Under the pieces are notes generated by a model that was given only the letters and a program-made list of their open reading frames with translations, searched no databases and was not told the DNA's origin. A stretch of DNA of 64,000 nucleotides from Motilibacter rhizosphaerae (GTDB lineage: Bacteria > Actinomycetota > Actinomycetes > Motilibacterales > Motilibacteraceae), in contig NZ_SGXD01000001.1 in assembly GCF_004216915.1 (NCBI RefSeq), forward strand, positions 682,001 through 746,000. Reading direction: 5' to 3'. Both the position numbers and the translations under genes were made by a program. This document shows positions 14,930 to 24,123 of this stretch, one piece after another. Positions within the stretch are counted from its first letter, which is position 1, and each line of letters begins with the position of its first letter.

Positions 14930-17371
14930 ATGGACGGCCTTGAAGGCATGGACGAGATCGTCCAGGAGTTCCTGGTCGAGAGCCACGAGAACCTGGACCA
15001 GCTGGACCGCGACCTCGTCGCGCTCGAGCAGCAGCCGGGGTCCCGCGACCTCCTCTCCAGCATCTTCCGCACCATCCACACGATCAAGGGCACGAGCGGC
15101 TTCCTGGCCTTCGGGAAGCTCGAGTCCCTGACGCACGTGGGGGAGAACCTGCTGAGCCGCCTGCGCGACGGCGAGCTCTCGATGACGCCGGCCTCGACCG
15201 ACGCGCTGCTGCGCATGGTCGACGACGTCCGCAAGCTGCTCTCGCGCATCGAGCAGGACGGCACCGAGGGCGACGTCGACGTGAGCGGCGCGGTCGCGCT
15301 CGTCGAGGCCTGCCTCACCGGCGCTGCTCCCGCTGCGCCCGCCGCTCCCGCCGAGGCCGTCGCCGAGCAGGCCGCGCCCGAGGCGCCGGCCGAGGCCGCC
15401 GCCGAGCAGGAGCCGCCCGCCCAGGAGGCGGCCGCGCCGGCGCCCAAGCGGCGTACGCGCAAGACCACCACGACCCGCCGGTCGGCCAAGGCGGCCGCCG
15501 AGCCCGTCCCCACGGAGGAGCCCGAGATGGTCGCTGAGAGCCCCGCGCCCGCCGCGGAGCCCGCGCCCGCCGCCAGCTCGGTCGCGCTCCACGCGGTCGA
15601 GACCGAGGCGAGCGTCGAGACCGGCAACCGCCGCAGCGCCGCCGACAGCACGATCCGCGTCGACGTCGACCAGCTCGACCTGCTGATGCGCCTCGTCGGC
15701 GAGCTGGTCCTCACCCGCAACCAGCTCATCCAGCGGGCGAGCAGCGACCACGACATGGACCTGCTGCGCATGACCCAGCGGCTCAACCTCGTGACGAGCG
15801 AGCTGCAGGAGGGCGTCATGAAGACGCGCATGCAGCCCATCGACCACCTCTGGTCGAAGCTCCCGCGCGTCGTCCGCGACCTGTCGAGCATGCTCGGCAA
15901 GCAGGTCTCGCTGGAGATGCACGGCAAGGAGACCGAGCTCGACCGCACGCTGCTCGAGGCGATCAAGGACCCGCTGACCCACATCGTCCGCAACTCGGTC
16001 GACCACGGCATCGAGTCGCCGGAGAAGCGCGTCGCCGCGGGCAAGACCGCGGTCGGCACCCTGCGCCTGCGCGCCTTCCACGAGGGCGGCCGCGTCGTCG
16101 TCGAGATCGCCGACGACGGTGCGGGCATCGACCCCGCGCGCATCGCGGCGAAGGCCGTCGAGCGCGGGCTGCTCACCCAGGCCCAGGCCGACGCGATGCC
16201 CGAGCGCGAGATCCTCAACCTCATCTTCAAGGCGGGCTTCTCCACCGCGGAGAAGATCACCAACGTCTCGGGTCGCGGCGTCGGCATGGACGTCGTGCGG
16301 ACCAACATCGAGAAGATCGGCGGCACCGTCGACCTCACCTCGACGGTCGGCCAGGGCGCGGTCTTCCGCCTGACGATCCCGCTCACGCTGGCGATCGTGC
16401 CGGCGCTGACCGTCGAGTGCTGCGGCGAGCGGTACGCCGTGCCGCAGATCTCGCTGCTGGAGGTCGTGAGCGTGGACGCGTCGCGCGGCACCGCCGCCGT
16501 CGAGCAGGTCTCGGGCGCGCCGGTCTACCGCCTGCGCGGCCGCCTCCTGCCGCTGGTCGACCTCGCCGACGTCCTCGGCCTCGAGGGCCGGCGCCGCGAC
16601 GGGCTGCTCAACATCGCGGTCCTGCAGTCGGAGGGGCGGACCTTCGGGCTCATCCTCGACCGCGTCCTGAACAGCGAGGAGATCGTCGTCAAGCCGCTGT
16701 CCTCGCGGCTCAAGGGCATCGGGGTCTACTCCGGCGCGACGATCCTCGGCGACGGCTCCGTCGCCCTCATCCTCGACATCCAGGCCCTCGCGGCCCGGAC
16801 GCTGCGCAGCGACGCGACCGAGCGGCTCAGCTCGATCGAGACCCAGGCGACCACGGTCGCGGAGGTCGAGCGCCTGCTCGTGGCCCAGGTCGCCGGCGAC
16901 CGCCGGGTGGCGATCCCGCTCGACATGGTCACGCGCCTCGAGGAGTTCCCGAGCGACAAGGTGCAGCACGTCGGCAGCCGCGAGGTCGTCGAGTACCGCG
17001 GCGAGATCCTCCCGCTGGTGCGCCTCTCGCAGCACCTCGGCTCGTACGACGACGGCACCCACGAGCGCCTGCCGATGATCGTGTCCTCGCGCGGCGGGCG
17101 CAGCGTCGCCCTCGTGGTCGACCGCATCGTCGACATCGTCGAGGAGGGCGTGAAGGCGCGCAGCGACGTCGACGACGTCGGCCTGCTCGGCTCCGCGCTG
17201 ATCCAGGAGCAGGTCATCGAGCTGCTCGACGTGCGCCAGGCCATCCTCTCGGCCGACCCGCACTTCCCGCTCGACCCGGAGCCCTACGCCTCGGCGAACG
17301 GCTTCGGTGCGGGCGAGGGCTTCGACCCCGCGGCCATCGCAGCCGCCGGCTTCGTGATGGAAGGGATCTGA
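14930..17371 (+). CDS. cheA: Chemotaxis histidine kinase CheA with two CheW-like domains
   Basis: 813-aa kinase that passes receptor signals to CheY and CheB. The P1 domain (1-110) carries phospho-accepting His50 in FRTIHTIKGTSGF. An Ala/Pro-rich linker (about 120-220) replaces a recognisable P2 domain. P3 (LDLLMRLVGELVLTRNQL), P4 ATPase (NSVDHGIE, DDGAGID, GRGVGMDVV) and a first CheW/P5 domain (YRLRGRLLPLVDLADVLGLE) follow. A second CheW-like domain fills about 650-790 (YRGEILPLVRLSQHL, then VALVVDRIVDIVEEGV), explaining the extra length. The ATG at 14930 has a GAGAAGGGG box. The cheW gene follows after one base. Confidence 0.95.
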   Translation: MDGLEGMDEIVQEFLVESHENLDQLDRDLVALEQQPGSRDLLSSIFRTIHTIKGTSGFLAFGKLESLTHVGENLLSRLRDGELSMTPASTDALLRMVDDVRKLLSRIEQDGTEGDVDVSGAVALVEACLTGAAPAAPAAPAEAVAEQAAPEAPAEAAAEQEPPAQEAAAPAPKRRTRKTTTTRRSAKAAAEPVPTEEPEMVAESPAPAAEPAPAASSVALHAVETEASVETGNRRSAADSTIRVDVDQLDLLMRLVGELVLTRNQLIQRASSDHDMDLLRMTQRLNLVTSELQEGVMKTRMQPIDHLWSKLPRVVRDLSSMLGKQVSLEMHGKETELDRTLLEAIKDPLTHIVRNSVDHGIESPEKRVAAGKTAVGTLRLRAFHEGGRVVVEIADDGAGIDPARIAAKAVERGLLTQAQADAMPEREILNLIFKAGFSTAEKITNVSGRGVGMDVVRTNIEKIGGTVDLTSTVGQGAVFRLTIPLTLAIVPALTVECCGERYAVPQISLLEVVSVDASRGTAAVEQVSGAPVYRLRGRLLPLVDLADVLGLEGRRRDGLLNIAVLQSEGRTFGLILDRVLNSEEIVVKPLSSRLKGIGVYSGATILGDGSVALILDIQALAARTLRSDATERLSSIETQATTVAEVERLLVAQVAGDRRVAIPLDMVTRLEEFPSDKVQHVGSREVVEYRGEILPLVRLSQHLGSYDDGTHERLPMIVSSRGGRSVALVVDRIVDIVEEGVKARSDVDDVGLLGSALIQEQVIELLDVRQAILSADPHFPLDPEPYASANGFGAGEGFDPAAIAAAGFVMEGI

Positions 17372-17372
17372 C

Positions 17373-17792
17373 ATGACCCAGCTGGCGACCTTCACCCTCG
17401 CCGACCACCTGTTCGGCGTCGAGGTGAGCCGCGTGCAGGAGGTGCTCCGCTACCAGCCCAGCACCAAGGTCTACCTCGCCCCCGAGGCGATCGGCGGCCT
17501 GATGAACCTCCGCGGCCAGGTGGTGACCTCGGTGGACCTGCGGCGCCGCCTCTCGCTGCAGCCGCGCACCCAGGACGCCGAGCCGATGAACGTCGTCGTC
17601 CGCGTGGACGGCGAGGTCGTGAGCCTGCTCGTCGACCAGATCGGGGACGTCGTGGACGTCGCGGACGACGTCTTCGAGACGCCGCCCTCCACCCTCAGCG
17701 CGGCGGAGCGGGAGCTCATCACCGGCGCGTACAAGCTGCAGGACCGGCTGCTGCTGGCCCTGGACATCGACAAGGCCGTCGACGTCGGCTGA
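17373..17792 (+). CDS. cheW: Chemotaxis coupling protein CheW
   Basis: 139-aa adaptor linking receptors to CheA. The protein is one CheW SH3-like domain: [20 protein letters not shown] at the start, then [39 protein letters not shown], and a final ALDIDKAV. The ATG follows the cheA stop directly, so the two are co-expressed. The glycine-rich NLRG turn that contacts receptor and kinase is intact. Confidence 0.95.
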   Translation: MTQLATFTLADHLFGVEVSRVQEVLRYQPSTKVYLAPEAIGGLMNLRGQVVTSVDLRRRLSLQPRTQDAEPMNVVVRVDGEVVSLLVDQIGDVVDVADDVFETPPSTLSAAERELITGAYKLQDRLLLALDIDKAVDVG

Positions 17793-17904
17793 CGGCCTCG
17801 CGCACCGACGTCGGCTGAGCGCCGACCCAGCCGAGCTGTCGTACGTCACCCCTCCTGACCACCCCCGCCCGCGCTCCGCGGCCCACCTCGAAGAGGTTCC
17901 CCTG

Positions 17905-19026
17905 ATGTCCCGTTCCTCCCTGTCGGTGCGGACGAAGATCGGCGCCCTGTCGGGCCTCGGTCTCGCCTCGACCGCCGTCTCCTCCTGGGTCGGCACCCAC
18001 TCCTCCGGCGCGGCCGTCTGGGCCGTCCTGGTCGTCTCGCTCGTCGTGCTGGCGGCGTACGGCGCCAGCCTCGCGAGCAGCATCGCCGGCTCGCTGGGCA
18101 AGGCCGTCGAGGCGCTCGACGCCCTCGCCGCCGGTGACCTGCGCACCACGCTCGAGGCCGACGGCGACGACGAGATCGGCCGCATGGCCGCCGCGATCGG
18201 CCGCGCCCAGACCGGCGTCGGCGAGCTCGTCCGCGCCGTCTCCGACTCGGCGAGCGGCCTCGCGGCCAACGCCCAGCAGCTGACGGCCGTCTCCTCGGAG
18301 ATCACGCACTCGGCCGACACCGCCTCGCAGCGCGCCGCCACCGTCGCCCAGGCCGCCAGCCTGGTCTCGCAGAGCGTCGCCACCGTCTCCACCGGCTCGG
18401 AGGAGATGGGCGCCTCGATCCGCGAGATCTCGGTCAACACCTCCGAGGCCGCCCGCGTCGCCGCCCAGGCGGTCGGCGTGGCCGAGGCCACCAACGCCAC
18501 GGTCGCCTCGCTCGGCGACTCGTCGCGCCAGATCGGCGACGTCGTCAAGGTCATCACCTCGATCGCCGAGCAGACCAACCTGCTGGCGCTCAACGCCACC
18601 ATCGAGGCCGCCCGTGCCGGCGAGGCCGGCAAGGGCTTCGCGGTCGTCGCCAACGAGGTCAAGGACCTCGCGCAGGAGACCTCCCGCGCCACCGAGGACA
18701 TCGTCCGCCGCGTCGAGGCCATCCAGGCCGACACCACCTCCGCGGTCGAGGCCATCGGCGAGATCGCGGCGATCATCGCCCGGATCAACGACTTCCAGAC
18801 CACGATCGCCTCGGCGGTCGAGGAGCAGAGCGCGACGACCGGCGAGATGGGCCGCAACGTCAACGAGGCCGCCTCGGCGACCGAGCAGATCGCCGACGGC
18901 ATCGGCGCCGTGGCCGCCAGCACCTCGGCGACCGCGCAGAGCGTGAACCAGGCGCGCACCTCCGCCGAGGAGCTCTCCCGGATGTCCGCGCAGCTGCAGT
19001 CGCTGGTCTCGCGCTTCAGCGTCTGA
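17905..19026 (+). CDS. Methyl-accepting chemotaxis protein without a large sensor domain
   Basis: 373-aa transducer. Two close hydrophobic stretches (about 12-30 and 36-58) form a membrane hairpin with almost no external loop, so there is no ligand-binding domain. A HAMP-like segment follows ([20 protein letters not shown]). The signalling domain has the highly conserved hairpin tip [20 protein letters not shown] and [16 protein letters not shown]. Signals must therefore be membrane-borne, internal or passed by another protein. It lies 112 bases after cheW and is followed by a strong terminator. No other transducer is in the window. Confidence 0.9.
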   Translation: MSRSSLSVRTKIGALSGLGLASTAVSSWVGTHSSGAAVWAVLVVSLVVLAAYGASLASSIAGSLGKAVEALDALAAGDLRTTLEADGDDEIGRMAAAIGRAQTGVGELVRAVSDSASGLAANAQQLTAVSSEITHSADTASQRAATVAQAASLVSQSVATVSTGSEEMGASIREISVNTSEAARVAAQAVGVAEATNATVASLGDSSRQIGDVVKVITSIAEQTNLLALNATIEAARAGEAGKGFAVVANEVKDLAQETSRATEDIVRRVEAIQADTTSAVEAIGEIAAIIARINDFQTTIASAVEEQSATTGEMGRNVNEAASATEQIADGIGAVAASTSATAQSVNQARTSAEELSRMSAQLQSLVSRFSV

Positions 19027-19047
19027 CCGCGCAGCCGCACCACCGGT

Positions 19048-19084
19048 CCCGAGGGGGACGCCCGACCTGGGCGTCCCCCTCGGG
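19048..19084 (+). terminator. Terminator after the cheA-cheW-mcp unit
   Basis: A perfect 16-bp stem (CCCGAGGGGGACGCCC) with a 5-base loop lies 22 bases after the mcp stop. No T-run follows. Confidence 0.8.
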
Positions 19085-19180
19085 GCGTTCGCGCTCCGTG
19101 ACCAGGCGTACGCGCTCCGCACTGTCCAAACCCCTCGTTGGGGGAGTGCGCCAGACGCACCGGCGGGGGAACCTTGGTCC

Positions 19181-20056
19181 ATGTACTCCCTGGTCAGCGC
19201 TCCCGTCCTCGGCTTCGACCTCGTCCGCCGCCCCGGTGGCGAGGAGGTCGCCGGTGTCCTCGCCACGGCCCTGGCCCTCGGGCCGGCCGACCTGCCCGCG
19301 CTCCTCGCCGCCGCCGGCCCCGAGGTCGACCGCGTCGGCGCGTGGGCCAACGTCACCCGCGTGACGCGCGACCAGGGCACGCTGCGCGGCGCTTCCGAGC
19401 AGGCCGCCGCGGCCGCTCCCGGCGCGGCCACCCTCGCCGCCCTGCGCCAGCTCGCGACGACGTCGATCGGCGGGCTCGACGACGTCATCACCTGCGTGCG
19501 GCACGACGTCTTCGACTGGACCTGGGCCGGGACCGGCACGCTGGCGGTGCAGGACGAGGCCGCCGGCCGCGCGGTGGGGGTCGTCTGCGACGCCGTCGCG
19601 GGCACGTACGCCGCGGCGATGCTGTCGACCGCCGACCGCGCCGTGCTGCTCGACCCGTGGCGCTCGGTCTGGGGCTCGCGCACCGCGCCGACCCTCGACC
19701 TGGGCCCCGCGGCGGGCGAGGTCACCGCTCTGCTCGACGCGCTGCGCGGGCTGTCCCCGGCGCAGCGCGAGGCCCTGCTGGGCGCCTCCGACCAGCACCG
19801 CGCCAGCACCCGCCCGTGGGCGCTCGCCGTGCACAACGCCTCCTGGGCCGCGCACCTCTCGGCGCGCACCCGCCCGGCCGCGGCGGCCCAGATGGCGGCC
19901 GTCCGCGCCGTCCGCGCCGCCGGCTTCTCCACCCCGCAGCTGGCCGGCGGGGTCTGGAACGCCGTCTCCGGCGCCGTGCACGCGATGGTCGTGGGCGACC
20001 TGCTGGCCGACGTCGACCTCGACGTGCTCACCGCTCCCGTCGCCGGGCTGGTCTGA
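19181..20056 (+). CDS. Hypothetical protein between mcp and cheB
   Basis: 291-aa soluble protein I do not recognise. It is Ala-rich and largely helical, with segments such as GLSPAQREALLGASDQH and WALAVHNASWAAHLSA, and no signal peptide or transmembrane helix. Codon use matches its neighbours. It is flanked by a strong hairpin terminator on each side, so it forms a single-gene unit inside the chemotaxis block. A link to chemotaxis rests only on position. Confidence 0.6.
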   Translation: MYSLVSAPVLGFDLVRRPGGEEVAGVLATALALGPADLPALLAAAGPEVDRVGAWANVTRVTRDQGTLRGASEQAAAAAPGAATLAALRQLATTSIGGLDDVITCVRHDVFDWTWAGTGTLAVQDEAAGRAVGVVCDAVAGTYAAAMLSTADRAVLLDPWRSVWGSRTAPTLDLGPAAGEVTALLDALRGLSPAQREALLGASDQHRASTRPWALAVHNASWAAHLSARTRPAAAAQMAAVRAVRAAGFSTPQLAGGVWNAVSGAVHAMVVGDLLADVDLDVLTAPVAGLV

Positions 20057-20096
20057 CTCCTCGCGCGGGCGCACAGCGCCCCCTCGCTCCACCCCC

Positions 20097-20128
20097 AGGG
20101 CCGGTCCTCCTCGCGGAGGGCCGGCCCT
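20097..20128 (+). terminator. Terminator before the cheB promoter
   Basis: A 14-bp stem (AGGGCCGGTCCTCC with one T-G wobble in the pairing) with a TCGC loop, 40 bases after the hypothetical gene. Confidence 0.75.
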
Positions 20129-20175
20129 CGGCGCGTCCTCACCCCTGCGGCCCACCCCACCACGTGACGAACTCC

Positions 20176-20202
20176 TCAAGGCCCCTGCCGCCACGTCGAT
20201 AG
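20176..20202 (+). promoter_or_regulatory. FliA-type promoter of the cheBRYX operon
   Basis: TCAA, a 15-base spacer, then GTCGATAG. The spacing is identical to that upstream of cheA and fliC1. The predicted start lies about 45 bases before the cheB ATG. Confidence 0.7.
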
Positions 20203-20255
20203 ACCTGCAACGGAGCGAGTGCTCCGCCTCGACCCCACGGGACGGAGGGCAGCGC

Positions 20256-21443
20256 ATGGCAGACATCCGTGTGCTCGTCGTCGATGACTCCGCGGTCGTG
20301 CGCCACATCGTCGCCCAGGTCCTCGAGACCGAGCAGGAGATCACCGTCGTCGGGACGGCCGCCAACGGCAGGCTGGCCCTCGACAAGATCGACGAGCTGC
20401 TCCCGGACGCGATCACGCTCGACATCGAGATGCCGGAGCTCGACGGGCTGGGCACGCTGAAGGCCCTGCGCCAGAAGCACCCGCGCATACCGGTCATCAT
20501 GTTCAGCACGCTGACGGAGCGGGGCGCCTCCAAGACCCTGGAGGCGCTCTCGCTCGGCGCCAGCGACTACGTCACCAAGCCCTCGAACACCACGGCGCTG
20601 ACGGACTCCGTCCGCAGCGTGCGCGAGCAGCTGGTGCCGAAGCTGCTCGGCCTCTGCGGCCGCACGCCCGTCGACCCCGGCCCGCGCCGGAGGACGGCTC
20701 CGGCCGCCTCGGCGCCGGTCGCCGGCGTCGTACGGCCGCGCACCCCGCTGGCCGGGCGCACGCCCCTGGCGAGCCAGGCCGCGCAGCAGGAGCCGGTGGT
20801 GGCTCCTCCGGGTCCCGCCGTCCCGCGCTCCACCGCGCGGCCCGAGATCGTCGCGATCGGCAGCTCCACCGGTGGTCCCGAGGCGCTCGCCAAGGTGCTC
20901 ACGGGGCTGCCCGCCAACCTCCGCGTCCCCGTGGTGGTCGTGCAGCACATGCCGCCGATCTTCACGCGGCTGCTCGCGGAGCGGCTCACGCGCACCAGCC
21001 CGCTCGAGGTGCGCGAGGCGGCGGAGGGCGACGTCCTCCGTCCCGGCCTCGTGCTCGTCGCGCCGGGCGACTTCCACATGGAGCTCAAGCGGGCTCCTGC
21101 CGGCACGGTGGTCCACCTGACCAGCGGGCCGCCCGAGAACTTCTGCCGCCCCGCGGTGGATGTGCTCTTCCGCAGCGTCGCAGCGACGTACGGCGGTGCG
21201 ACCCTCGCGGTCGTCCTGACCGGCATGGGCTCCGACGGGCGCAAGGGCGCGCAGTTCCTCAAGGCCAAGGGCGCGACCGTCCTGGCCCAGGACGAGGCGA
21301 CGTCCGTGGTCTGGGGGATGCCCGGTGCGGTCACGCACGCGGGCCTCGCCGACCAGGTCCTTCCGATCAGCGCCATCGCCGGCGCGGTGACCGATGCGGT
21401 GGGGAACGTCCCCCACCTCACAGCGATGGGGGTACGTCCATGA
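20256..21443 (+). CDS. cheB: Chemotaxis methylesterase/deamidase CheB
   Basis: 395-aa enzyme that demethylates transducers for adaptation. The receiver domain (1-120) has D10/D11 and phospho-acceptor D56 in ITLDIEMPELDG. A Pro/Ala-rich linker follows. The C-terminal esterase domain begins IVAIGSSTGGPEAL, with catalytic Ser in GSSTGG, His in VVQHMPPIFT and Asp in LTGMGSDGRKG. It heads the cheB-cheR-cheY-cheX-cheY run, and its stop overlaps the cheR start as ATGA. Confidence 0.95.
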   Translation: MADIRVLVVDDSAVVRHIVAQVLETEQEITVVGTAANGRLALDKIDELLPDAITLDIEMPELDGLGTLKALRQKHPRIPVIMFSTLTERGASKTLEALSLGASDYVTKPSNTTALTDSVRSVREQLVPKLLGLCGRTPVDPGPRRRTAPAASAPVAGVVRPRTPLAGRTPLASQAAQQEPVVAPPGPAVPRSTARPEIVAIGSSTGGPEALAKVLTGLPANLRVPVVVVQHMPPIFTRLLAERLTRTSPLEVREAAEGDVLRPGLVLVAPGDFHMELKRAPAGTVVHLTSGPPENFCRPAVDVLFRSVAATYGGATLAVVLTGMGSDGRKGAQFLKAKGATVLAQDEATSVVWGMPGAVTHAGLADQVLPISAIAGAVTDAVGNVPHLTAMGVRP

Positions 21444-22333
21444 CCACAGCACCGGCGCCGGTGCGGGGGCTCTCCCCCGCCGGGCGGCCGGCCTCGAACC
21501 TCAGCCCGGCAGCGTTCGACTGGGTCCGCGAGCTCGTGTACCGCGAGGCGGCCATCGTGCTCGAGCCGGGCAAGGAGTACCTCGTCGAGTCCCGGCTGCT
21601 GCCCCTGTCCCGCCAGGCGGGCAAGGACAGCGTGACCGCGTACGTCGAGGGTCTTCGGTTCGGCCGGGACGCGCGCGAGTCCGCGCGCGTCGTGGACGCG
21701 CTGACGACCAACGAGACGTCGTGGTTCCGGGACGGCTCGCCCTTCCGGGCGCTGCAGGACCAGCTCGTCCCCGAGGTGCTGGCGTCCGGTCGTCCCGACC
21801 GCACGCTGCGCATCTGGTCGGCGGCCTGCTCCAGCGGCCAGGAGCCGTACACCGTCGCCATGTCGGTGTCGGACGCGGTCCGCGCGGCGGGCTGGCGGCT
21901 CGAGATCCTCGCGACCGACATCTCCGAGGAGATGCTCGCGCGGGCGAAGGCCGGCCGCTACTCGCAGCTCGAGGTGAACCGGGGTCTTCCCGCTCCCCTG
22001 CTCGTCAAGCACTTCCACCGCGTGGGCACCGAGTGGGAGGTGGCTCCGGAGTTCCGGCAGTCCATCACCTTCCGGCGCATGAACCTCGCGGCGCCCTTCG
22101 GCGCGATGCCGCAGTTCGACATCGTGCTGCTCCGCAACGTCCTCATCTACTTCGACACACCGACCAAGCGGTCGATCCTCAAGCGTGTCGCGAGTTCGTT
22201 GCGCCCAGACGGTCATCTCCTGCTCGGAGGTGCCGAAACAACACTCGGCGTGGACGACGCGTGGGACCGCGTCCTCGTCTCAGGAGCGCCGGTCCACCGA
22301 CCGATCGCACAATCCGGAAGGAGAGGGGCCTGA
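21440..22333 (+). CDS. cheR: Chemotaxis methyltransferase CheR
   Basis: 297-aa SAM-dependent methyltransferase that methylates transducer glutamates. The N-terminal helical domain includes FDWVRELVYREAAIVLEPGK and DALTTNETSWFRD. The SAM-binding part reads RIWSAACSSGQEPYTVAMSV, ILATDISEEMLARAKAGRYS and FDIVLLRNVLIYFD, all standard CheR motifs. No pentapeptide-tether domain or TPR extension is present. It is translationally coupled to cheB. Confidence 0.95.
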   Translation: MTTAPAPVRGLSPAGRPASNLSPAAFDWVRELVYREAAIVLEPGKEYLVESRLLPLSRQAGKDSVTAYVEGLRFGRDARESARVVDALTTNETSWFRDGSPFRALQDQLVPEVLASGRPDRTLRIWSAACSSGQEPYTVAMSVSDAVRAAGWRLEILATDISEEMLARAKAGRYSQLEVNRGLPAPLLVKHFHRVGTEWEVAPEFRQSITFRRMNLAAPFGAMPQFDIVLLRNVLIYFDTPTKRSILKRVASSLRPDGHLLLGGAETTLGVDDAWDRVLVSGAPVHRPIAQSGRRGA

Positions 22334-22334
22334 C

Positions 22335-22724
22335 ATGCGCGCCCTCGTCATCGACGACTCGCGAGCGATGCGCACCATCTTGGGCCGCATCCTCGCCGCC
22401 CAGGGGTTCACGGTCTCCGACGCCGGCAACGGCCAGGAGGCGCTCGACGCCCTCACCGCGCTCCAGGCGCAGGGTGAGCTGCCGAGCCTCGCGCTGGTGG
22501 ACTGGAACATGCCCGTGATGGACGGACTGACGTTCGTCAAGGAGGTGCGCTCCCGCGCGGAGTACGCCTCGATCACGCTCATGATGGTGACGACGGAGAG
22601 CGAGCACGGCCAGATCGTGCGCGCCCTCGCCGCCGGCGCCCACGAGTACGTCATCAAGCCCTTCACCGCGGACGCCATCGCTGACAAGCTGGCCCTGCTC
22701 GGCCTGTCGACGGTGAACGCATGA
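22335..22724 (+). CDS. cheY: Single-domain response regulator, CheY type (first copy)
   Basis: 129-aa receiver protein. D7/D8, phospho-acceptor D56 (LVDWNMPVMDG), the Thr of MMVTTES and K108 (YVIKPF) are all in place. There is no output domain, so it should act on the motor switch or as a phosphate sink. It overlaps the start of cheX by four bases. A second CheY lies one gene downstream; which one binds FliM cannot be told from the sequence. Confidence 0.9.
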   Translation: MRALVIDDSRAMRTILGRILAAQGFTVSDAGNGQEALDALTALQAQGELPSLALVDWNMPVMDGLTFVKEVRSRAEYASITLMMVTTESEHGQIVRALAAGAHEYVIKPFTADAIADKLALLGLSTVNA

Positions 22725-23182
22725 CCGCCGTCATCGCCGACGAGGACATCCTCGGCATCGCGGGGGACCTGTGGTCCTCGTACCTCGGCGAGGAGGCGCT
22801 CCCGGCCATGCTGGGCACCCTCACGCCCGAGATCTCGTCCAACGTGTCGGTCTTCGGCGCCTGGAACGGCACCGTCGTCGTGGCCACCACGGCACGCGGC
22901 GCCCGCCTCGTCGGCTCCGCCCTCCTGGAGATCCCGGAGGACGAGCTGACCAAGGGCGACATCGACGACGCGGTCGGCGAGCTCGCCAACATCGTCGGCG
23001 GCAACGTGAAGAGCGTGCTGCCGGGGCCGAGCTCCCTGACGCTGCCGGTCGTCTCGCACGGCACGGTCGCCGTCAACGAGCGCGCCGCGGTCATCGTCGG
23101 CCAGGCCGCGCTCGAGTGGTGGGGCGAGGTCTTCGAGATCACGGTGTGGCACGGCCCCGCCTCCGAGGGTGGTGTCGGCTGA
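22721..23182 (+). CDS. cheX: CheX-type CheY-P phosphatase
   Basis: 153-aa member of the CheC/CheX/FliY family. The catalytic pair is E87 and N90 in GELANIVGGNVKS (E-x-x-N), preceded by the characteristic VGSALLEIPEDEL. CheX dephosphorylates CheY-P to end the signal. The single E-x-x-N motif and length fit CheX rather than CheC, which has two motifs. It is sandwiched between two cheY genes with overlapping or near-touching ends. Confidence 0.85.
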   Translation: MTAVIADEDILGIAGDLWSSYLGEEALPAMLGTLTPEISSNVSVFGAWNGTVVVATTARGARLVGSALLEIPEDELTKGDIDDAVGELANIVGGNVKSVLPGPSSLTLPVVSHGTVAVNERAAVIVGQAALEWWGEVFEITVWHGPASEGGVG

Positions 23183-23184
23183 CC

Positions 23185-23547
23185 ATGAAGATCCTCATCG
23201 CCGACGACAGCAAGGTGATGCGGCAGATCGTCACCCGCACGCTGCGCCAGGCCGGCTTCGACGGCCACGACGTCGTCGAGGCCGTCGACGGTGCTGACGC
23301 GTTCGAGAAGGTGAAGAGCGAGTCGCCGGACCTCGTCCTCAGCGACTGGAACATGCCCAACATGACGGGCATCGAGCTGCTCGCGCAGCTCCGCTCGACC
23401 GGGTCGAAGGTCAACTTCGGCTTCGTCACCTCCGAGACGTCCCAGGAGATGCGGGACCGCGCCGAGTCCTCGGGCGCGCTCTTCCTCATCGCCAAGCCCT
23501 TCACGCCCGAGGCCTTCCGCGAGGCCCTCGAGCCCGTCATCAAGTAG
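23185..23547 (+). CDS. Single-domain response regulator, CheY type (second copy)
   Basis: 120-aa receiver with D7/D8, phospho-acceptor D54 (VLSDWNMPNMTG), Thr-Ser in FVTSETS and K104 (LIAKPF). The sequence ends at the last receiver helix. It differs clearly from the first CheY, so the two are probably specialised, for instance one for the motor and one as a phosphate sink. The ATG is two bases after the cheX stop. Confidence 0.9.
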   Translation: MKILIADDSKVMRQIVTRTLRQAGFDGHDVVEAVDGADAFEKVKSESPDLVLSDWNMPNMTGIELLAQLRSTGSKVNFGFVTSETSQEMRDRAESSGALFLIAKPFTPEAFREALEPVIK

Positions 23548-23578
23548 CAGACCCACCCCCCTCGAACGGAACTGTCCC

Positions 23579-24061
23579 ATGTCCTCGATCAAGACGATCC
23601 CCAGCGAGAAGACCGTCCGTGACGCCCTGACGGGGCTGCTGTTCCGCAACTGCGACCTGGTCCTCGGCGGCCAGGTCGTGCACTCCGCCACGGAGCTCGC
23701 CACCACGGCGGAGTACGTCGACGGGATCGGGACGGCGGCGATCATCGTCGCCGACCTGTCCTTCTCGGCGTACGCCGGTGCCGCCATCGGCCTCGTCCCC
23801 AAGGGCGGCGCCGACGACTGCATCGACGAGAAGCAGCTCTTCCCGAACGTCAAGGAGAACTTCGACGAGGTGCTGAACGTGCTCGCGTCGATGTTCAACA
23901 ACCCGGGACAGCCGGCCGTGCGCCTGCACAAGACGTACGGGCTGCGCGAGCTGCCCCCGAACGACACGCTCCAGATGTCGCGCCAGACCGGCCGGCGCCT
24001 GGACCTCGTCGTCGACATCCAGGGCTACGGCAAGGGCGGCATCTCGATCGTCCTGATCTGA
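23579..24061 (+). CDS. Putative CheX/CheC-like protein of the chemotaxis operon
   Basis: 160-aa protein without an obvious family name. Two parts line up by eye with the CheX encoded two genes upstream: AYAGAAIGLVP here against RLVGSALLEIP there, and NFDEVLNVLASMFNNP against GELANIVGGNVKS. This keeps an E-x-x-N pair (E97, N100) with the same spacing as CheX. It may be a second CheY-P phosphatase or a non-catalytic relative. The C-terminal half (SRQTGRRLDLVVDIQGYG) is not shared. It lies 31 bases after cheY and before a strong terminator, so it is the last gene of the cheB operon. Confidence 0.6.
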   Translation: MSSIKTIPSEKTVRDALTGLLFRNCDLVLGGQVVHSATELATTAEYVDGIGTAAIIVADLSFSAYAGAAIGLVPKGGADDCIDEKQLFPNVKENFDEVLNVLASMFNNPGQPAVRLHKTYGLRELPPNDTLQMSRQTGRRLDLVVDIQGYGKGGISIVLI

Positions 24062-24076
24062 GCCGGTGCAGCACCG

Positions 24077-24110
24077 ACGGCCGCGGTCCCCCTCGGGGGG
24101 CCGCGGCCGT
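24077..24110. terminator. Bidirectional terminator between chemotaxis operon and csrA
   Basis: A stem of 10 perfect pairs (ACGGCCGCGG and its complement), extended by the inner TCCCCC/GGGGGG run, lies between two convergent operons. Confidence 0.85.
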
Positions 24111-24123
24111 CAGTGCGTCCGGC

